The notes beneath the pieces are model-generated. The model made no database searches and had not been told where the DNA came from. It saw only the letters and a program-made list of their open reading frames with translations. A DNA stretch of 64,000 nt from Undaria pinnatifida (lineage: Eukaryota; Sar; Phaeophyceae; Laminariales; Alariaceae), in the NCBI GenBank assembly GCA_012845835.1, contig JABAKD010000015.1, positions 1,243,001 to 1,307,000 of the forward strand, given 5' to 3'. A program made the position numbers and the translations under genes. Shown in pieces: positions 1-11,405 of the stretch; position 1 is the stretch's first letter; the number at the start of each line of letters is the position of its first letter.

Positions 1-203
1 GTTTGGTTTCTTGCCCGGCCTTTTTATTGCTTTCTGCTCGTTTTGCCAGCTGGAAATTCATTTTTTTTAGTGTGGGTTCACCTAAAACGTGACACAAGTT
101 ACCGACGATATTATTATTATCCAACAACTTCGCGACACAAATTACCGACGGCAAGACGCTTCGTGACAAAGTAACTCCCAAATCATGATATTTTCACGTA
201 ATG

Positions 204-1135
204 GAATCTCGAGACAAAACCAAGCAGCAGGTAGAGCCGTCTCTTCGGCCTTTGGCCCTAGCTTTAGCGTGGCCGCTGACACTCCAAGCAGCCTCTGCTG
301 TAGGCATGAACGAGTGCGGTTGGTTCGCAGCGAACTATCCCGCTGTGCTCGCTTCTATGTGGCCATTGTCCACGCCATTTCATGTCACCTCCCTTCTGTT
401 TCGAGCTCGTCGTCGTGCCGTCGAGGTACGAGGAAACCCGTACGTACTGGGTGAGAACAGCAGTATGTACGACGAGCATGAACGCCAACTGACGACATTG
501 GCAGACACACAACATCAGGTGCAGCAGCAGTAGCCGAAGGGCGAAACTTCTAGCACATACTGCAGCACCTAGTAGCAACCAGAACCACAGCAGATAGCTC
601 AAAGTGCAGTACGAGTGCCGTTGGCAAGTCTAGTCGTACATGCATCACTCTGTCCAATAGTCTATATATAACAGAATCTCGAGACAAAACCAAGCAGGTA
701 GAAGAGCCGTCTCTTCGGCCTTTGGCCCTGGCTTTAGCACGGCCGCTGACACTCCAGGCAGCCTCTGCTGTAGGCATGAACGAGTGCGGTTGATTCGCAG
801 CGAACTATCCCGCTGTGCTCGCTTCTATGTGGCCATTGTCCATGCCATTTCATGTCACCTCCCTTCTGTTCTGAGCTCGTCGTCGTGCCGTCGAGGTACG
901 AGGAAATCCGTACGTACTGGGTGAGAACAGCAGTATGTACGACGAGCATGAACGCCAACTGACAACATTGGCAAACACACAACATCAGGTGCAGCAGCAG
1001 TAGCCGAAGGGCGAAACTTCTAGCACATACTGCAGCAACTAGTAGCAACCAGAACCACAGCAGATAGCTCAAAGTGCAGTACGAGTGCCGTTGGCAAGTC
1101 TAGTCGTACACGCATCACTCTGTCCAATATATAAC
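204..1135. repeat. Tandem duplication, two units of about 470 bp
   Basis: The segment beginning GAATCTCGAGACAAAACCAA at 204 recurs at 674, and the two units stay similar up to about 1135, with scattered substitutions and a few short indels. Reading frames inside it are interrupted, differ between copies and match no family I recognise. I read it as a non-coding direct duplication. Confidence 0.8.
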
Positions 1136-1864
1136 AACCGTTTTATGTTCATATTGATGGAGAAAAAAATATAACATTTCCTGTAAGAATGGTACGTCGT
1201 ACGAGCGGACGCTCTGATTCTGGTGTGCTGCTGCCGTGAGACCATCGAGCACACCGCATGTTTTACCCAAACAAGAGCCAACAAGAGGCAGCGCACAGGG
1301 GCCCCCAACACAGAGACACGTGACAACCACGGCCAGCTGTCGATCGCGTAATTGTCCGGTAGTCCGTGCTTCGGTGGGTGTATCGGAAGTCGTCCGTAGT
1401 ACTGCTGTAGATCGTCGAAAAACCACGTGGCATCCCGTTCTGGTGGCAGACTCGCCAGTAGACTCCCCAAAATTTATTCACCTTTTCTTTTTCTTGGCCC
1501 CATGCACCCATTTCCTTTCCTTTCTCCTCTTTGTTTCTTTTTTCCAATTAATTTGCGTCTGTTGTGCGTATGCGTAGTGATAGATACCACGTGTGATATA
1601 TACGTGGTAGTCTTTCTTGGGTGGCAAGCGGTATAGCCGGTTTTCCAGGCGCGAGTAATGAAACGTATGCACCGGTATGGACCTGGCACATCGTAGACTG
1701 ACTCCCGATTTCACTTTTATATGTTTCTGGTGGAGGCATGAATTGCGTCAGCTGTGATATATGCTTGTATCACCTCGGCTTATTTGTGTTTTTTCCCTAG
1801 GGTATTCCTCAGCTCCAGAGTGACTGGAGCCTGTCCTGTGACCACGGACTTGATTATGCGAGTT
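1136..1864. other. Intergenic stretch without recognised feature
   Basis: About 730 bp with pyrimidine-rich runs near 1470-1550. No conserved reading frame, splice-bounded exon or repeat copy was recognised here. The last five bases (1865-1869 follow directly) are the left target duplication of the Copia element. Confidence 0.4.
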
Positions 1865-1869
1865 AATGT

Positions 1870-2238
1870 TGTTCAATTAGCGCTGATATGCGATGGATGG
1901 ATAAGCTCCCAACAGCCACACTAGGCTGTGAGCGAGGCACTGCAATACGCAGTGTGTAGAAGATAGTTTAAGATGTATTTATTATGTCGGCCCGGAAAGG
2001 GGTAGACGAATGCAGGGGGAAAGGTGGAGTGGGTCATGTGGGCCAACTCTCCACAGCCCAGTAACAACCGCTCGTAGTCGAATATCTAAATCTCCTCGCA
2101 TAGTGCCTACTCGTACATACCCATGGGACTGCTCGTGGGTGATACCACGAGACGATCTCTGTAACTTACCTCCGTGACACAACGTATGTAACTGTAACTT
2201 ATTGCTAGGCTGTTTGTTGAGACAAGCTATATCGAACA
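1870..2238 (-). repeat. 3' LTR of Copia element A
   Basis: 369 bp, begins TGTTCAATTAGCG and ends ATATCGAACA in plus orientation. It aligns without gaps to 7201-7569. All five differences are T here against C in the other LTR. Confidence 0.95.
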
Positions 2239-2259
2239 CCCTCCCTGGCGCTGGATCAA

Positions 2260-3024
2260 CTAACAAGCCTCGAAAACACAAACAAACACCATCCACAAAC
2301 AACAAATTACTGTATTTATTGACAGAAAATCTCGGTGTTTCTCAAAACTCTTTTTGCCAATAGCCTTCGTGAGAATGTCCGCATGCTTGTCACCCGTCCG
2401 GAGATACTTAACCGACAAGTCTCCCGTCCCCACCAACTCGCGCAGAAAATGGTACCGTACATCGATGTGCTTACTGTTGGATGAGCTCAATGGGTTTTTG
2501 GCCAAGTCTATCGCCCCTTTGTTGTCTTCAAACACTCCAATACTCGGCGACCCCAGACTGGGCATCAGAAAAAACAACACTCCTCTCACGTAAAGGGCTT
2601 CCTTCACCCCGTCGGCCATGGCTACGTACTCTGCCTCGGTGGTTGATAGGGTGACGCACTTCTGCGTCCTAGAAAACCACGACACAAGTGTACCCCCGCA
2701 ACAGGCAGCAACGTCAGAGACCGAACGCCTATCGTCGGCCTTGTGGGCGTAGTCCGCGTCCACGTACGTCTCCAAGTCGTATTCCAACTGCACTTCCTCT
2801 AGTTTACTGTCCTTCCTGAACGTCAGACCCAAGTGAGCCGTAGCGCTCAGGTACTCGATTATCTTCCTAGCCGCCTTAACATGTACCTCCTTAGGGTCAT
2901 GTGAAAACCTCGCAACCACCCGTACTGCGTTGGCGATGTCCGGCCTCGTCTGATTCGCAATCCACATCAGACTCCCTACCATTTTGCGGTATCTAGCGTC
3001 CACCGCAGGGTCCTCACCACTCAC
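2260..3024 (-). pseudogene. Copia element A: RT C-terminus and RNase H
   Basis: This segment encodes the end of the reverse transcriptase connection region and the RNase H domain that removes RNA from the RNA:DNA hybrid. Copia-typical blocks are visible: RYRKMVGSLMWIANQTRPDI, then YVDADYAHKADDRRSV, LSTTEAEYVAM, the SKHIDVRYHFLREL block and HADILTKA. It lies in a different frame from the upstream RT segment. The break is a single-base shift near 3024, where the upstream frame reads LDLGT-stop while this frame continues SGEDPAVD. The stop at 2260 lies just before the polypurine tract and LTR, as expected for the natural end of the polyprotein. Confidence 0.9.
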
Positions 3025-5054
3025 GTGCCTAGGTCCAATGACGGAGAAGCGGGGATGGGGCTGGTTTTCGTGATTCCAAAACGTTCGACAACATTTCGAA
3101 TAAATTGAGTCTGCGAAATCTCCCAGGTCCCCTTCTCACGATCTCTCTTGTACTCGCTACCTATGTACCGCGTAACCTCGCCAAGATGTTTCGTAGGGAA
3201 TCTCTTGTTGAGATCCGCCACTACTGACTCCGTAATTTCCTTGGTGGCTGCGATCTTGATGTCGTCCACGTGGACCACCAGCATCGCTGCAACCTCGTCA
3301 TCCACCATCAGTCGAAGGACGCACGGGTCTACCAAGCACTGCTCAAAACCACACTCAACCAAGGTTGACGAAAGTAGCTTATACCACGAGCGACCACTCT
3401 GCTTCAGCCCTTAAAGAGCTTTGTTGAGTCGGACTACCTTACCCGATAACCGCCCACACCCAGGGGGCAATCTTGAGAAAATTTCGGTATCCAACTCTGA
3501 CTGAATAAAGACCTGGTCAACGTCCGAGTGCCTCAAGTCCCAGTCAAGTTTGCATGCCATTGCTGTAACGATGCGGTTAGACGCGGTTTATGCAGTAGGG
3601 GCAAACGTATCGAAGTAGTCAACTCCCTCTACCTGACTATAGCCCTTAGCTACCAATCTCGCCTTAGCTCTATCAATCATGCCATGCTCGTCGCCCTTCC
3701 ACTTCAAGAGCCACTTTGATTCCACAATATTGCTACCCGCCGGAACTTCGGAAATCTCGGTGAAAGTGTCAGCGGCCTCTTGTCCATCAAATTCCGCTTG
3801 CATAGCCTCCACCCAAACGTCAGAGTGGATTGATGAACGTGCCGCGGAGTAAGACGTCGGTTCCGGTTCCATCTCCTTGAGGAGGCAATCCGGCAACCGA
3901 GCAGGTTCACCGCCTGTGTCTTGCGCCGCCAGTAGCGCATGGAATATGCGGTCTCCCTCACAGGGCCCGATCGTACTAATCAGCCCCGTTGCCGCTTCCC
4001 GGTTGAGCGCTCTGGTCTGCGCTCTCGTGCGTCCCTCCCAAATCTCTTCACCATCGCCCGGTCCTGACATGTGCGCTCCAAGTTGGCGCGCAGCAGTCCG
4101 GATAGCAGCCGGGGTCGGAGCTCCATCGTTAGAGGAGGACGCATCGTCGTCATCTCGAGATGAAGTGTCGCTTTCGGGCGGTTCCCTGCTGACCGTTGAT
4201 GAATCGTTCAGCTCCTCACTTTCGGCTTGCAAATCGCCGCCAGCCTGCGTCATCGGAGACACCGCACGGAGTTGGTGAGGAATTCCTCTCCCCAACACCG
4301 GCAGTGGAGTCGTCAGGGCGGATTCATAGTCATCGGTCCCTCCCGGCTCAGGCGCTTCTTCTAGGTCCACGGTCCCTCCCTGCTCCGGCATCTCCGGCAG
4401 CGGGGGCGACGGCGTTCCTATACTAAGCGTTGCCTCCCAGGTCACGTCCCTTATTTCCACCACCTTGTTCGCCCGCGTGAGCATCCGCAAAGAGTCACTT
4501 GGGTGATCGATGCCCGGCCCGAGGTAAAAGCAGCTTTCGGCCCGGGGGTGCGACTTCGTCGGGCGTTTCCAGCGACAGAACGCTGGGCGAAGGAACGGGT
4601 GCGGTGAAGCAGGTGCGGCAGTTCCGTACCACATTTCGTGCGGCGACCGGTTCCCGGGGTTTGCAGTGGTCGCGGTGTGGTTCAGGGCGTCAAAAGCCCA
4701 GTGCACCGCTTCCGCCCACAGGGATTTAGTCGGCGACAGTTGAATGTGAGGAAAGATGATGGGCGCTTGGATGCACGCGGCGAGTCCCGCGTTCTGGATT
4801 ATACCTAGCGCTCTCTCTACTACACCGTTCTGCTTAGGGCTATCGGCATTGGTGAATTCCTGCTTGATGCAATACTGTTTGCACACCTCTCCAAACTCAC
4901 CACCGAAAAACTCCCCCCCGTTGTCAGACCTTACTATCTCAACTTTCGAGGGTACTCCGTCGGCGCGCGCGTCAGCCAAAAACTTCTTAAATGCGTCTCC
5001 TGAATCCGATTTATGCTTCAGAAAATACACCCCACGCGTGGCAAGAGTAGTCAT
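3021..5054 (-). pseudogene. Copia element A: integrase core and reverse transcriptase, two nonsense codons
   Basis: One continuous frame interrupted by two TAA codons, at about 3588-3590 (after DTFAPTA) and about 3411-3413, where the usual Leu-Tyr-Gly-Leu-Lys motif reads Leu-stop-Gly-Leu-Lys. Integrase core motifs include VRSDNGGEF (second catalytic Asp) and SPKQNGVVERALG (catalytic Glu). Reverse transcriptase motifs include AKARLVAKGYSQVEGVDY and the catalytic VHVDDIKIA. A low-complexity acidic, Ser/Pro-rich linker separates integrase from RT. The segment overlaps the previous one in another frame near 5011-5054, so a frameshift splits the integrase. It was once an ordinary Copia pol and is now inactive. 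Confidence 0.92.
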
Positions 5055-7164
5055 TCTTCACAATCATGACATACCGCGCACCCGTCAGGGAAGGTTTTCT
5101 CTTAGGTCCGCTGAGGTCAACAAAAACTCTCCCCAACTTCTCTGTCGCGCGTGATTTAGTGCTGTCAGGGATAGGCTTGCGGTAGCCTTTCGCCATGGAG
5201 CATCCCGTACAGGGCTTAAGTTTTCCTACCAGTTCTAGACCGAGTGATTTTGCGGTCTCTCGCAACAGTAGCTCATTCGAGTGACCTTGCACGCAGTCAA
5301 AAACGTTGATGTCTACACTAGTCTCAGTAGACGCGGTACTACCGGGTGCAAGCACAGGAAAAGCAAGGGGAAAATCGCAACCATATTCAACACAAGTCTC
5401 GGGAGGGTTGGTGGTTTCAAGGGGGAACGGCACATAGCCGTCGTCTGGCTCTATCCTGTAAGCGAATCCGGAGTAACTGGATCCATCACCTTCAAACCTC
5501 AACCTCCCATTGAAAAGAAAAATGCACAAGTCTTTCTCCTCAGTCGTAAATGTTACTCCCTGCTTGTGCGCCGCCAATAGCGAGAACAAGTTGAATGCGA
5601 TTTCCGGCACGTAGGCTACATCCAACAGCTTAACAGTCAAATCCCTTGGGAATACAACAGTTAGCGTTCCGTACCCAACCACGTCGATCAGATGGTTGTC
5701 ACCGATCCTAACCTTGTCATCGCACAGTCTTACATTGCTCAAAAGGTCAGCTGAATGGGTCATATGAAAGGATGCACCACTGTCCGCTATCCACTTCTCA
5801 CCGATGCAATCACTACGTTCCTCATTACACGAGTCATCGTTAGTATCAAGCATGCACTTCGCAAGACAACACACAGTCTCACCGCCGTTGTTCTGGCCTT
5901 GCGCACCTCCGCCTGATGTTTGCTCTGGTGCAGGGGGGATGCGAGCCTTACACTGGGACCAGGTGTGCCCGGGTTCCAAGCAACGAATGCATTTTCCCTT
6001 GACGTTGTCGAACGCTGAAGGGGGGATATGTGTGGGGGCTTGGGGGTTACTGCTACTGCTACCCTGACTGTTCTTGCTTGCTGTGTCACTGCCACCTCTC
6101 GGCTTACCGTTACTTCTATGCCTACCTCTACCTGCACGACCACCTCGAGCAGCGCCATTCGAAAATAGAGCCTGGCCCAAGCCCTTACCCTTCGGCGCGG
6201 GAAGGCGCAAGTACCGCTGTCGGATGATGCTCTCGATCTCCGCTCGAGTGACACCCTCACGGTACAAGATAGTGCGTTCCTCTATTTCGTAGTCTGATGT
6301 GAGGGTCATGATGATCTTGCGGTTGACGTCTGCTACCGACTTGACCACACCTAGCGACGCGAGCGCTCCAACAATCTTGTCTATCCGACCAAAGTACTTC
6401 ATGGGCTCTTCTCCCTTCTCCATTTTTGCGGAGTCGAACGCTACCGACCACTTGACCTGTTCAGCCATGGTCTTGGGCATGAACCAATCACACAACATTC
6501 TCCAGCCAGCACTAGGTAATTTTGTTGCGAACAATCTACCAAGCAGATCACGGTTCACAACGCTCTCTGTCAGGCAAGTCCAAGCTACTCTAGCTGTCTT
6601 AACATGTTCCTCACTGAACCCCTGCGAGAGAAAGTATTGAGTGTTCTTCGTAACGTCGCCTATCATCATATCATGATCTACGAGGAACGCCGACATGCAC
6701 CCAACCATGGAAGTAAACACCTCGAAGTGTTCCTTCCACAATGGAAAATCTTCCGACTTTCCACTGAATTTAGGAACCGACTGCTTCAAACTCCCAAATT
6801 CGCGAGAACCAACTTCAGCCCTATGACTATTTACGCTGCTACTCGCACCACTCCTTGGCAGGCCTATTGCCGCGCCAAGACCTGGCAAACTCCCACTGGA
6901 GCTGACTCCCCTTAATTCCCCTGCACTGGTAGCGGTTCCGACCCGCTCACCAGTAACACCAGACGCAATCTTACTAACCGCAGCAGTTCTGCGATCCATC
7001 TCCTCGAAAATCTCCGTCTTCAGTCGCTCATCGTCTTGACGTCGCAGCTCTCGGTCGGTCTCGCGTCGATCTTGGTCTTCTCTTCTGTCCGCCGCCAGCT
7101 GCCTCAAGAGACTGGCCAGGTCGTCCATCTCGTACGACCCGTCCACTGGGGTTCCACTCGGCAT
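5011..7164 (-). pseudogene. Copia element A: Gag, protease and integrase N-terminus
   Basis: Starts at an ATG 37 bp inside the 5' LTR boundary, and the frame stays open for 717 codons. The N-terminal 70 residues are charged and probably helical. Gag continues to a CCHC zinc knuckle (CIRCLEPGHTWSQC, about residues 392-405) that would bind RNA. The aspartic protease motif WIADSGASFHMTHS lies at about 461. The integrase zinc-binding region (PCTGCSMAKG, about 650) and the start of the catalytic core (VFVDLSGPK) follow. The frame ends at KNDYSC, where other Copia proteins continue into YFLKHKSDS, so the stop is a frameshift product. The natural protein would run on into the next segment as a single polyprotein. 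Confidence 0.93.
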
Positions 7165-7200
7165 GATCAGGCTGCTTGCTCGAACAATAAAACGTTAACG

Positions 7201-7569
7201 TGTTCAATTAGCGCTGATATGCGATGGATGGATAAGCTCCCAACAGCCACACTAGGCTGTGAGCGAGGCACTGCAACACGCAGTGTGTAGAAGATAGTTT
7301 AAGATGTATTTATTATGTCGGCCCGGAAAGGGGTAGACGAATGCAGGGGGAAAGGTGGAGTGGGTCATGTGGGCCAACTCTCCACAGCCCAGTAACAACC
7401 GCTCGTAGTCGAATACCTAAACCTCCTCGCATAGTGCCTACTCGTACATACCCATGGGACTGCTCGTGGGTGATACCACGAGACGATCCCTGCAACTTAC
7501 CTCCGTGACACAACGTATGTAACTGTAACTTATTGCTAGGCTGTTTGTTGAGACAAGCTATATCGAACA
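7201..7569 (-). repeat. 5' LTR of Copia element A
   Basis: 369 bp, identical in length to 1870-2238 with five C/T differences. It should carry the promoter of the element, reading leftwards into Gag. Its right edge is followed by the target duplication AATGT at 7570-7574. Confidence 0.95.
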
Positions 7570-7804
7570 AATGTGAGAACGACAACAACAACAAATAAAA
7601 TATTGCCTGTTTCTTGACCTTTCAACTGCTTCCTGCAAATTTGGTTTTTCTGCCAACACGATTTTGAACTTTTTCGCGATTTTTTCTTCCTTCTTGTCTA
7701 GTAAGTTGAACTTCCTACCTTTTGCCGCTAAGTTGCCGCCTGTGCATTAGTTGCGGAATGGTCCAGCTTTAGCTTTTCTTTGATACGCACCATTTGTTTC
7801 GTAC

Positions 7805-8010
7805 TTGACGAAGCTTCATCGGCTGAGATCTGGGCTTGGCTCATCAGCTCGACACCGCCCAGCACCCCATCGCAGCGCTATAGCTTACAGCAACGAAGCG
7901 CCGTGCAGTGCCCTGCGATGCCCTGCGGCTCAGCTCAGCAGCGCACCGCAGCGCAGCGCTAGCTCAGCAGAGCGAAGCACTATGCTTTGCGGTGCTCTGC
8001 CGTCGCGGTC
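7805..8010 (+). repeat. CAGCGC-rich dispersed repeat, diverged copy
   Basis: Starts near GAGATCTGGGCTTGGCTCAT and runs through alternating GCAGCGC/GCCCTGCGATG motifs. Better copies lie at 32060-32287, 54717-54918 and 63500-63727. No coding potential is shared between copies. It is one of the families into which retroelements elsewhere in the window are inserted. Confidence 0.75.
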
Positions 8011-9290
8011 GTTCGTTATTCATGATACTAAAACTCCGCGTACGTACGCTGATATTTAGGTATTTGGCGCTTTATTCTATACATATCGCGTCAACCATCG
8101 TAATATCATACAATATGGGGGAGGGAATGTAATCTCTATGCAAAGATACTGCTTTGTTTGAATCAATTGTCAGCCGGCCGCCCCGGTGGGCTTATGGTTT
8201 TACCCTCGAATACTACTAACGTTTGGTTGTCCTTGAGTTCGACACCCACCACGATGAGATGTGACTTTATTTGCAAAAATGCAAAAAAAAAAAGGGATCA
8301 ACTGCTGAGATCGCCTAGCACCGTGGGTAGGTACAATTCGACGCGAGTCGACGAGGGAAGAAAATGCTGGATTCTCCTGGCGGTAAAAATGAAAGCACGT
8401 GCCGAAGTGGGGAGGGAGGAGGAGGGCCCGCTATGTGACCCCGGATCTGAGTTACTACTGGGAGGGAGCTCGAGAGTGGTGCGGGGATAATAAATAAATG
8501 GGATGAAGAAAAAAAAATGTTGCGAAGGTATATTATTACTACCAGTAAAAAATATGTCAGTCTGTAGGAAATACGCACGGCACTATCAGCAGTCGTCATG
8601 GTAGAGACACTCCGGATATTATGTGTTGAGGGGACGCGTCTGATTTCGACAACGTGAAAGCACCCACGAAGAAAAGACAGCAGACACACATATCCCACCT
8701 TCCCGAGAAAAAACAGAGAAGAAGCGCTACGCCAACCTCCCGTACGAGCAAAGCCACCCCCGCACCAATCTTAGACAACGCCGCCTCAACGAGAGATCGC
8801 CCTCCTCTTCTACGTTTTCCTCCTCGCCCGCGACCACGCAGACCAATCAATGCGACAGCCTTCACGTAACAAACAAAGCAATCTTCTTCCAAAACCTCGC
8901 CGGCTGATGTCATGTCGACGTTTGATGCAAACCGACTTTGAATCCTGTCGACTTCGAACCTCTATTGCCACGGGGACAGCATTGCAGTCTCTTCATTAAT
9001 GCCAAGGCCTCTTTTGTTTCGCCTAAAGGCGACGCAGGTTCTCAATAATACTCTTTTCGGTATTTTCGTTTGATAGACGCCAACTTTTACTTGACGGCGC
9101 ATTTAACATAGTTTGTTTCGCCTTCCCGTGCCTTCTTTGTTGTAAAATATTACGTTTGTTCTTTTGTCAAAGCATGACTTTCATAGTCCTATGTTCGTAT
9201 TATACTCTTGGCATTACTTTAAAGTTCGAGGCATGCCAAATCGGACAGCTACACCTTAAGTTGTTGAAGTGCTGCCCTGCCCTACCCGAA
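8011..9290. other. Intergenic stretch without recognised gene
   Basis: About 1.3 kb. Short open frames occur on both strands but none shows a family motif or paired splice signals. There are A-rich runs near 8285 and 8508. Nothing else was recognised. Confidence 0.4.
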
Positions 9291-9330
9291 GCATGGGCGC
9301 CGCCGGCGCCCATGCGGAGCCCTTGTATTT
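9291..9330 (+). repeat. GC-rich hairpin with shared downstream tail
   Basis: GCATGGGCGCC-GCC-GGCGCCCATGC forms a perfect 11-bp stem with a 3-nt loop (9291-9315), followed by GGAGCCCTTGTA. The same tail follows unrelated GC-rich stems at 30831 and 63234, and a related inverted form lies at 22625-22690. Confidence 0.7.
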
Positions 9331-9582
9331 TACAAAAAACTTTTCAAGGACGTCAGCCGTGAGTTCGACGAATTTCAGGTCAACATTCCTATTTGCAAGC
9401 TGCGTTGTTGGTGCTTGTAATATACTGTGAGTGAGTATTTCCTATTTCTTGTTCACTATAGTGTTAAGTGTTGGTGTTTTTACTTTATGTGGGGAATTTT
9501 GAGCTAGATCTAACATCACATCTATTTTATAAATTTATTACTGTAGTTTCCAGTATACTTGTCTTTTATTTTCCCTCCACAG

Positions 9583-9815
9583 CTAGCTGTCAGATTTTGT
9601 CACCCTCAGAAACGGGTTTTATAGTTTCCGCGCACAGACTGACTAACATCACCCTGTTGACCCTAATAGCTACACTGTAGTTGTAAGGGGAGTCGCCGAC
9701 CTATGTCCTTAATGAGGACACACAACTCGTAATACGCGCGATCGGAGTATCACACACAGCTTGCAAAGATGAGTTTCGATGAAATCTTCGATCTCACAGC
9801 TGGAGTAAATTTTCA
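9583..9815 (+). repeat. Dispersed repeat family RepA, copy 1
   Basis: Runs from CAGCTAGCTGTCAGATTTTG to GATCTCACAGCTGGAGT. It is clearly related to 15395-15632 and 17773-18010: shared blocks include TTTTATAGTTTCC, CCTGTTGACCCT, GCGCGATCGGAGTATCACAC and GCTTGCAAAGATGAGTTT. No terminal repeats were seen, so its class is unknown. Fragments lie near 24785 and 35400-35660. Confidence 0.8.
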
Positions 9816-9825
9816 TTTTTTAAAA

Positions 9826-10060
9826 TATTGTGGTCTAAACTAGTACATAGACTGTCCGCGTATAATCCTGGTGGCCTTCGCTGGTTCAAATCCGCGTGTC
9901 ACCGAAAAAAAAAATGATCCTCATGAAAAATCGATATTCATTTGTCGAAAAGAAAAATAGATAGCAATGTGACTTTGTGGTCTAGTAGATAGACTGTCCG
10001 CTTATTATAAGCCTGGTTTTCGTTGGTTGAATCCAGGCGTCGTCGGGGAAAAAAAAAATC
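9826..10060 (+). repeat. Two tandem tRNA-derived SINE-like units
   Basis: Two units (about 9829-9913 and 9970-10052) each read TGTGGTCTA..., then GACTGTCCGC, then a B-box-like GGTTCAAATCC or GGTTGAATCC, and each ends in a run of 9-10 A. TGGTCTAGTAG in unit 2 fits a Pol III A box. The arrangement (tRNA-like body plus A tail) is that of a SINE. The same sequence occurs inverted in four units at 61440-61965. Confidence 0.75.
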
Positions 10061-10089
10061 CTCTTGAAAGAATCGATATAAAACTATAT

Positions 10090-10215
10090 ACTTAGACCTC
10101 GCCCCCCTCGGACGTCTCGCTCGGCATATCCTCCCCCCTCTCAGCCCTTCTCAGCCCGTAATTGCCGAAAAGAAAATTAGTTGCTGGGAAAAAGAACCGT
10201 CCCTAAGTTGCTTGC
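10090..10215 (+). repeat. Dispersed repeat family Rep2, copy 1
   Basis: Contains CTCGCTCGGCATATCCTCCC and CAGCCCGTAATTGCCGAAAA followed by GAAAATTAGTTGCTGGG and GAACCGTCCC. Similar copies lie at 30278-30430, 31858-32015 and 63278-63435. No reading frame is conserved. Confidence 0.8.
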
Positions 10216-10366
10216 CTTCCTTGCTTTCCCTAGTCTCATTCTTACTTACTTTTTAGCTCTCATTCTCTGATCTTTACTGCTTGCTGTCTGATATTTTTAT
10301 TTTGCTTTTTCAGCAACTTCTTTTTTGTACTTTTACTTCTGAAGTTGGCCAATTGCTGGCTGTTGA

Positions 10367-10823
10367 GAGGGAATTGCCGTTGACGGCTGCAAACAATTTG
10401 AATTTGAAATTTGCCGGATCGGCAATAACAATTTGAAGTTGAAATTTGCGAAGCGGACCAAGGCTAGTGCGGGAGGAGGCTCCGCCAACAGTGGGGGTGG
10501 TGGAGGTTCAGGATCAGGCGTGTGGAAGCTGGTCGGGCAAGAACGGGACTCAGCTTCTTCCGGCAATCCTGATTGGCCGTGCCCGAGCAAGGGTTGTGAC
10601 GGCTTCCTCATCGCACGAAATAGGAAAAACATGAGTTCCCAGTACGCTGTCTGCGACACCTGCAGGAGTGACGAGCCTTCCACGTGCCAAGCTTTTCATA
10701 ACCTTAACAAGAAGCACTGGGGAAGCGGCGACAACCCTCGTGTGTGTGACTGGTGTGACGCGGACACCTGTGATTCACCTTCGATCGGCGTCCCTAACGA
10801 AGGAGCTGAGAGCTTGACGAAAC
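10367..10823 (+). CDS. Exon-like segment with RanBP2-like zinc finger, gene unrecognised
   Basis: The frame is open from 10367 (after a TGA at 10364) to a consensus splice donor C|GTGAGT at 10824. No ATG is in frame before 10631, so the real start probably lies in an upstream exon or is lost. The product has a Gly/Ser-rich stretch (GGGSANSGGGGGSGSG), then DWPCPSKGC...N...CDTC, which fits W-x-C-x4-C...N...C-x2-C of RanBP2-type zinc fingers, then a second Cys cluster CDWCDADTC. This suggests a protein- or RNA-binding role, but I do not recognise the gene. The donor leaves phase 1, while the next convincing exon (11860) needs phase 0, so at least one small exon is missing or the two are unrelated. 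Confidence 0.4.
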
Positions 10824-10845
10824 GTGAGTTACATTTCTGTTGTTG

Positions 10846-11405
10846 TGCTGTGATTTCTTTTTCATGCGTACAAACACACTTTTGCATGTACGAGTACGTG
10901 TACGGGGCAGTCCCGTCATCGCGGTGTAAGCGGGAATTGTACAAGTACTCAGGTCTACGAGTAGACCTATGCAGTGACGCTGTGTGATGCGATTTCTTTT
11001 TCATACGTACAGCCAAACACACTTCATGTATGTACGACTACGAGTACGGGGCAGTCCCGTCATCGGGGTAAGCGGGGGTTGAACGAGTGGTCCATGCAGT
11101 GACGCTTTGTGCTGTGATATAAGCACACGTTTTGGATGTACGACTACGACTACGTGGTATCTGTACATGTAAGACGCAATGAAAACGGGCAAGTCTCATC
11201 ACGGGGGTCAGCCAGGGTTGTAAAAATGGTCCATGCAGTGATAAATAACACAGCAGCATGATACCTCAGCACCAGTCGCAGTACACACTGGAGGTTGATA
11301 TATAGCAGTAAACAGAAGCTGAAGTTAACCTGGGTGATGCTGGAGAGCAGTCCCGTGATTGGGGTTAGCGAGTTGTTCATGTAGTGACGCGGTGTACTAC
11401 TACTG
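10846..11405. repeat. Degenerate tandem repeats, about four units of 120-150 bp
   Basis: Units share GGGGCAGTCCCGTCATCG, GTCCATGCAGTGACGCT and TTTCTTTTTCAT(A/G)CGTAC. They decay towards the right, the last recognisable block being GCAGTCCCGTGATTGGGGTTA near 11350. They lie in the presumed intron following the zinc-finger exon. Confidence 0.65.

Larger units (their letters stand above)
1870..7569 (-). mobile_element. Full-length Ty1/Copia LTR retrotransposon (element A)
   Basis: A 5,700-bp element on the minus strand bounded by two 369-bp LTRs with TG...CA ends (inverted termini TGTTC/GAACA) and flanked by the 5-bp duplication AATGT at 1865-1869 and 7570-7574. The domain order is gag zinc knuckle, protease, integrase, reverse transcriptase, RNase H; integrase before reverse transcriptase is the Copia order. 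A polypurine tract (minus-strand GCCAGGGAGGG) abuts the 3' LTR at 2239-2249. The coding region carries two frameshifts and two in-frame stops, so this copy is not autonomous, although its LTRs are about 98.6% identical (5 differences in 369). Confidence 0.95.

Noticed and set aside
201-1072. Open frames of about 110 codons in the tandem duplication
   Set aside because: Frames are present on both strands, their differences do not respect codon positions, and no family is recognised.
5011-5054. Overlap of two Copia A frames as a programmed frameshift
   Set aside because: The overlap falls inside the integrase catalytic core, not at a gag/pol border, and the element has other disabling lesions. 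A random indel explains it.
9291-9330. Helitron 3' end
   Set aside because: Hairpin is present but there is no CTRR terminus, no 5' TC end and no Rep/helicase coding sequence in the window.
10846-11405. CRISPR-like array
   Set aside because: Repeat units are long, diverged and not separated by unique spacers of constant length, and the window is eukaryotic.
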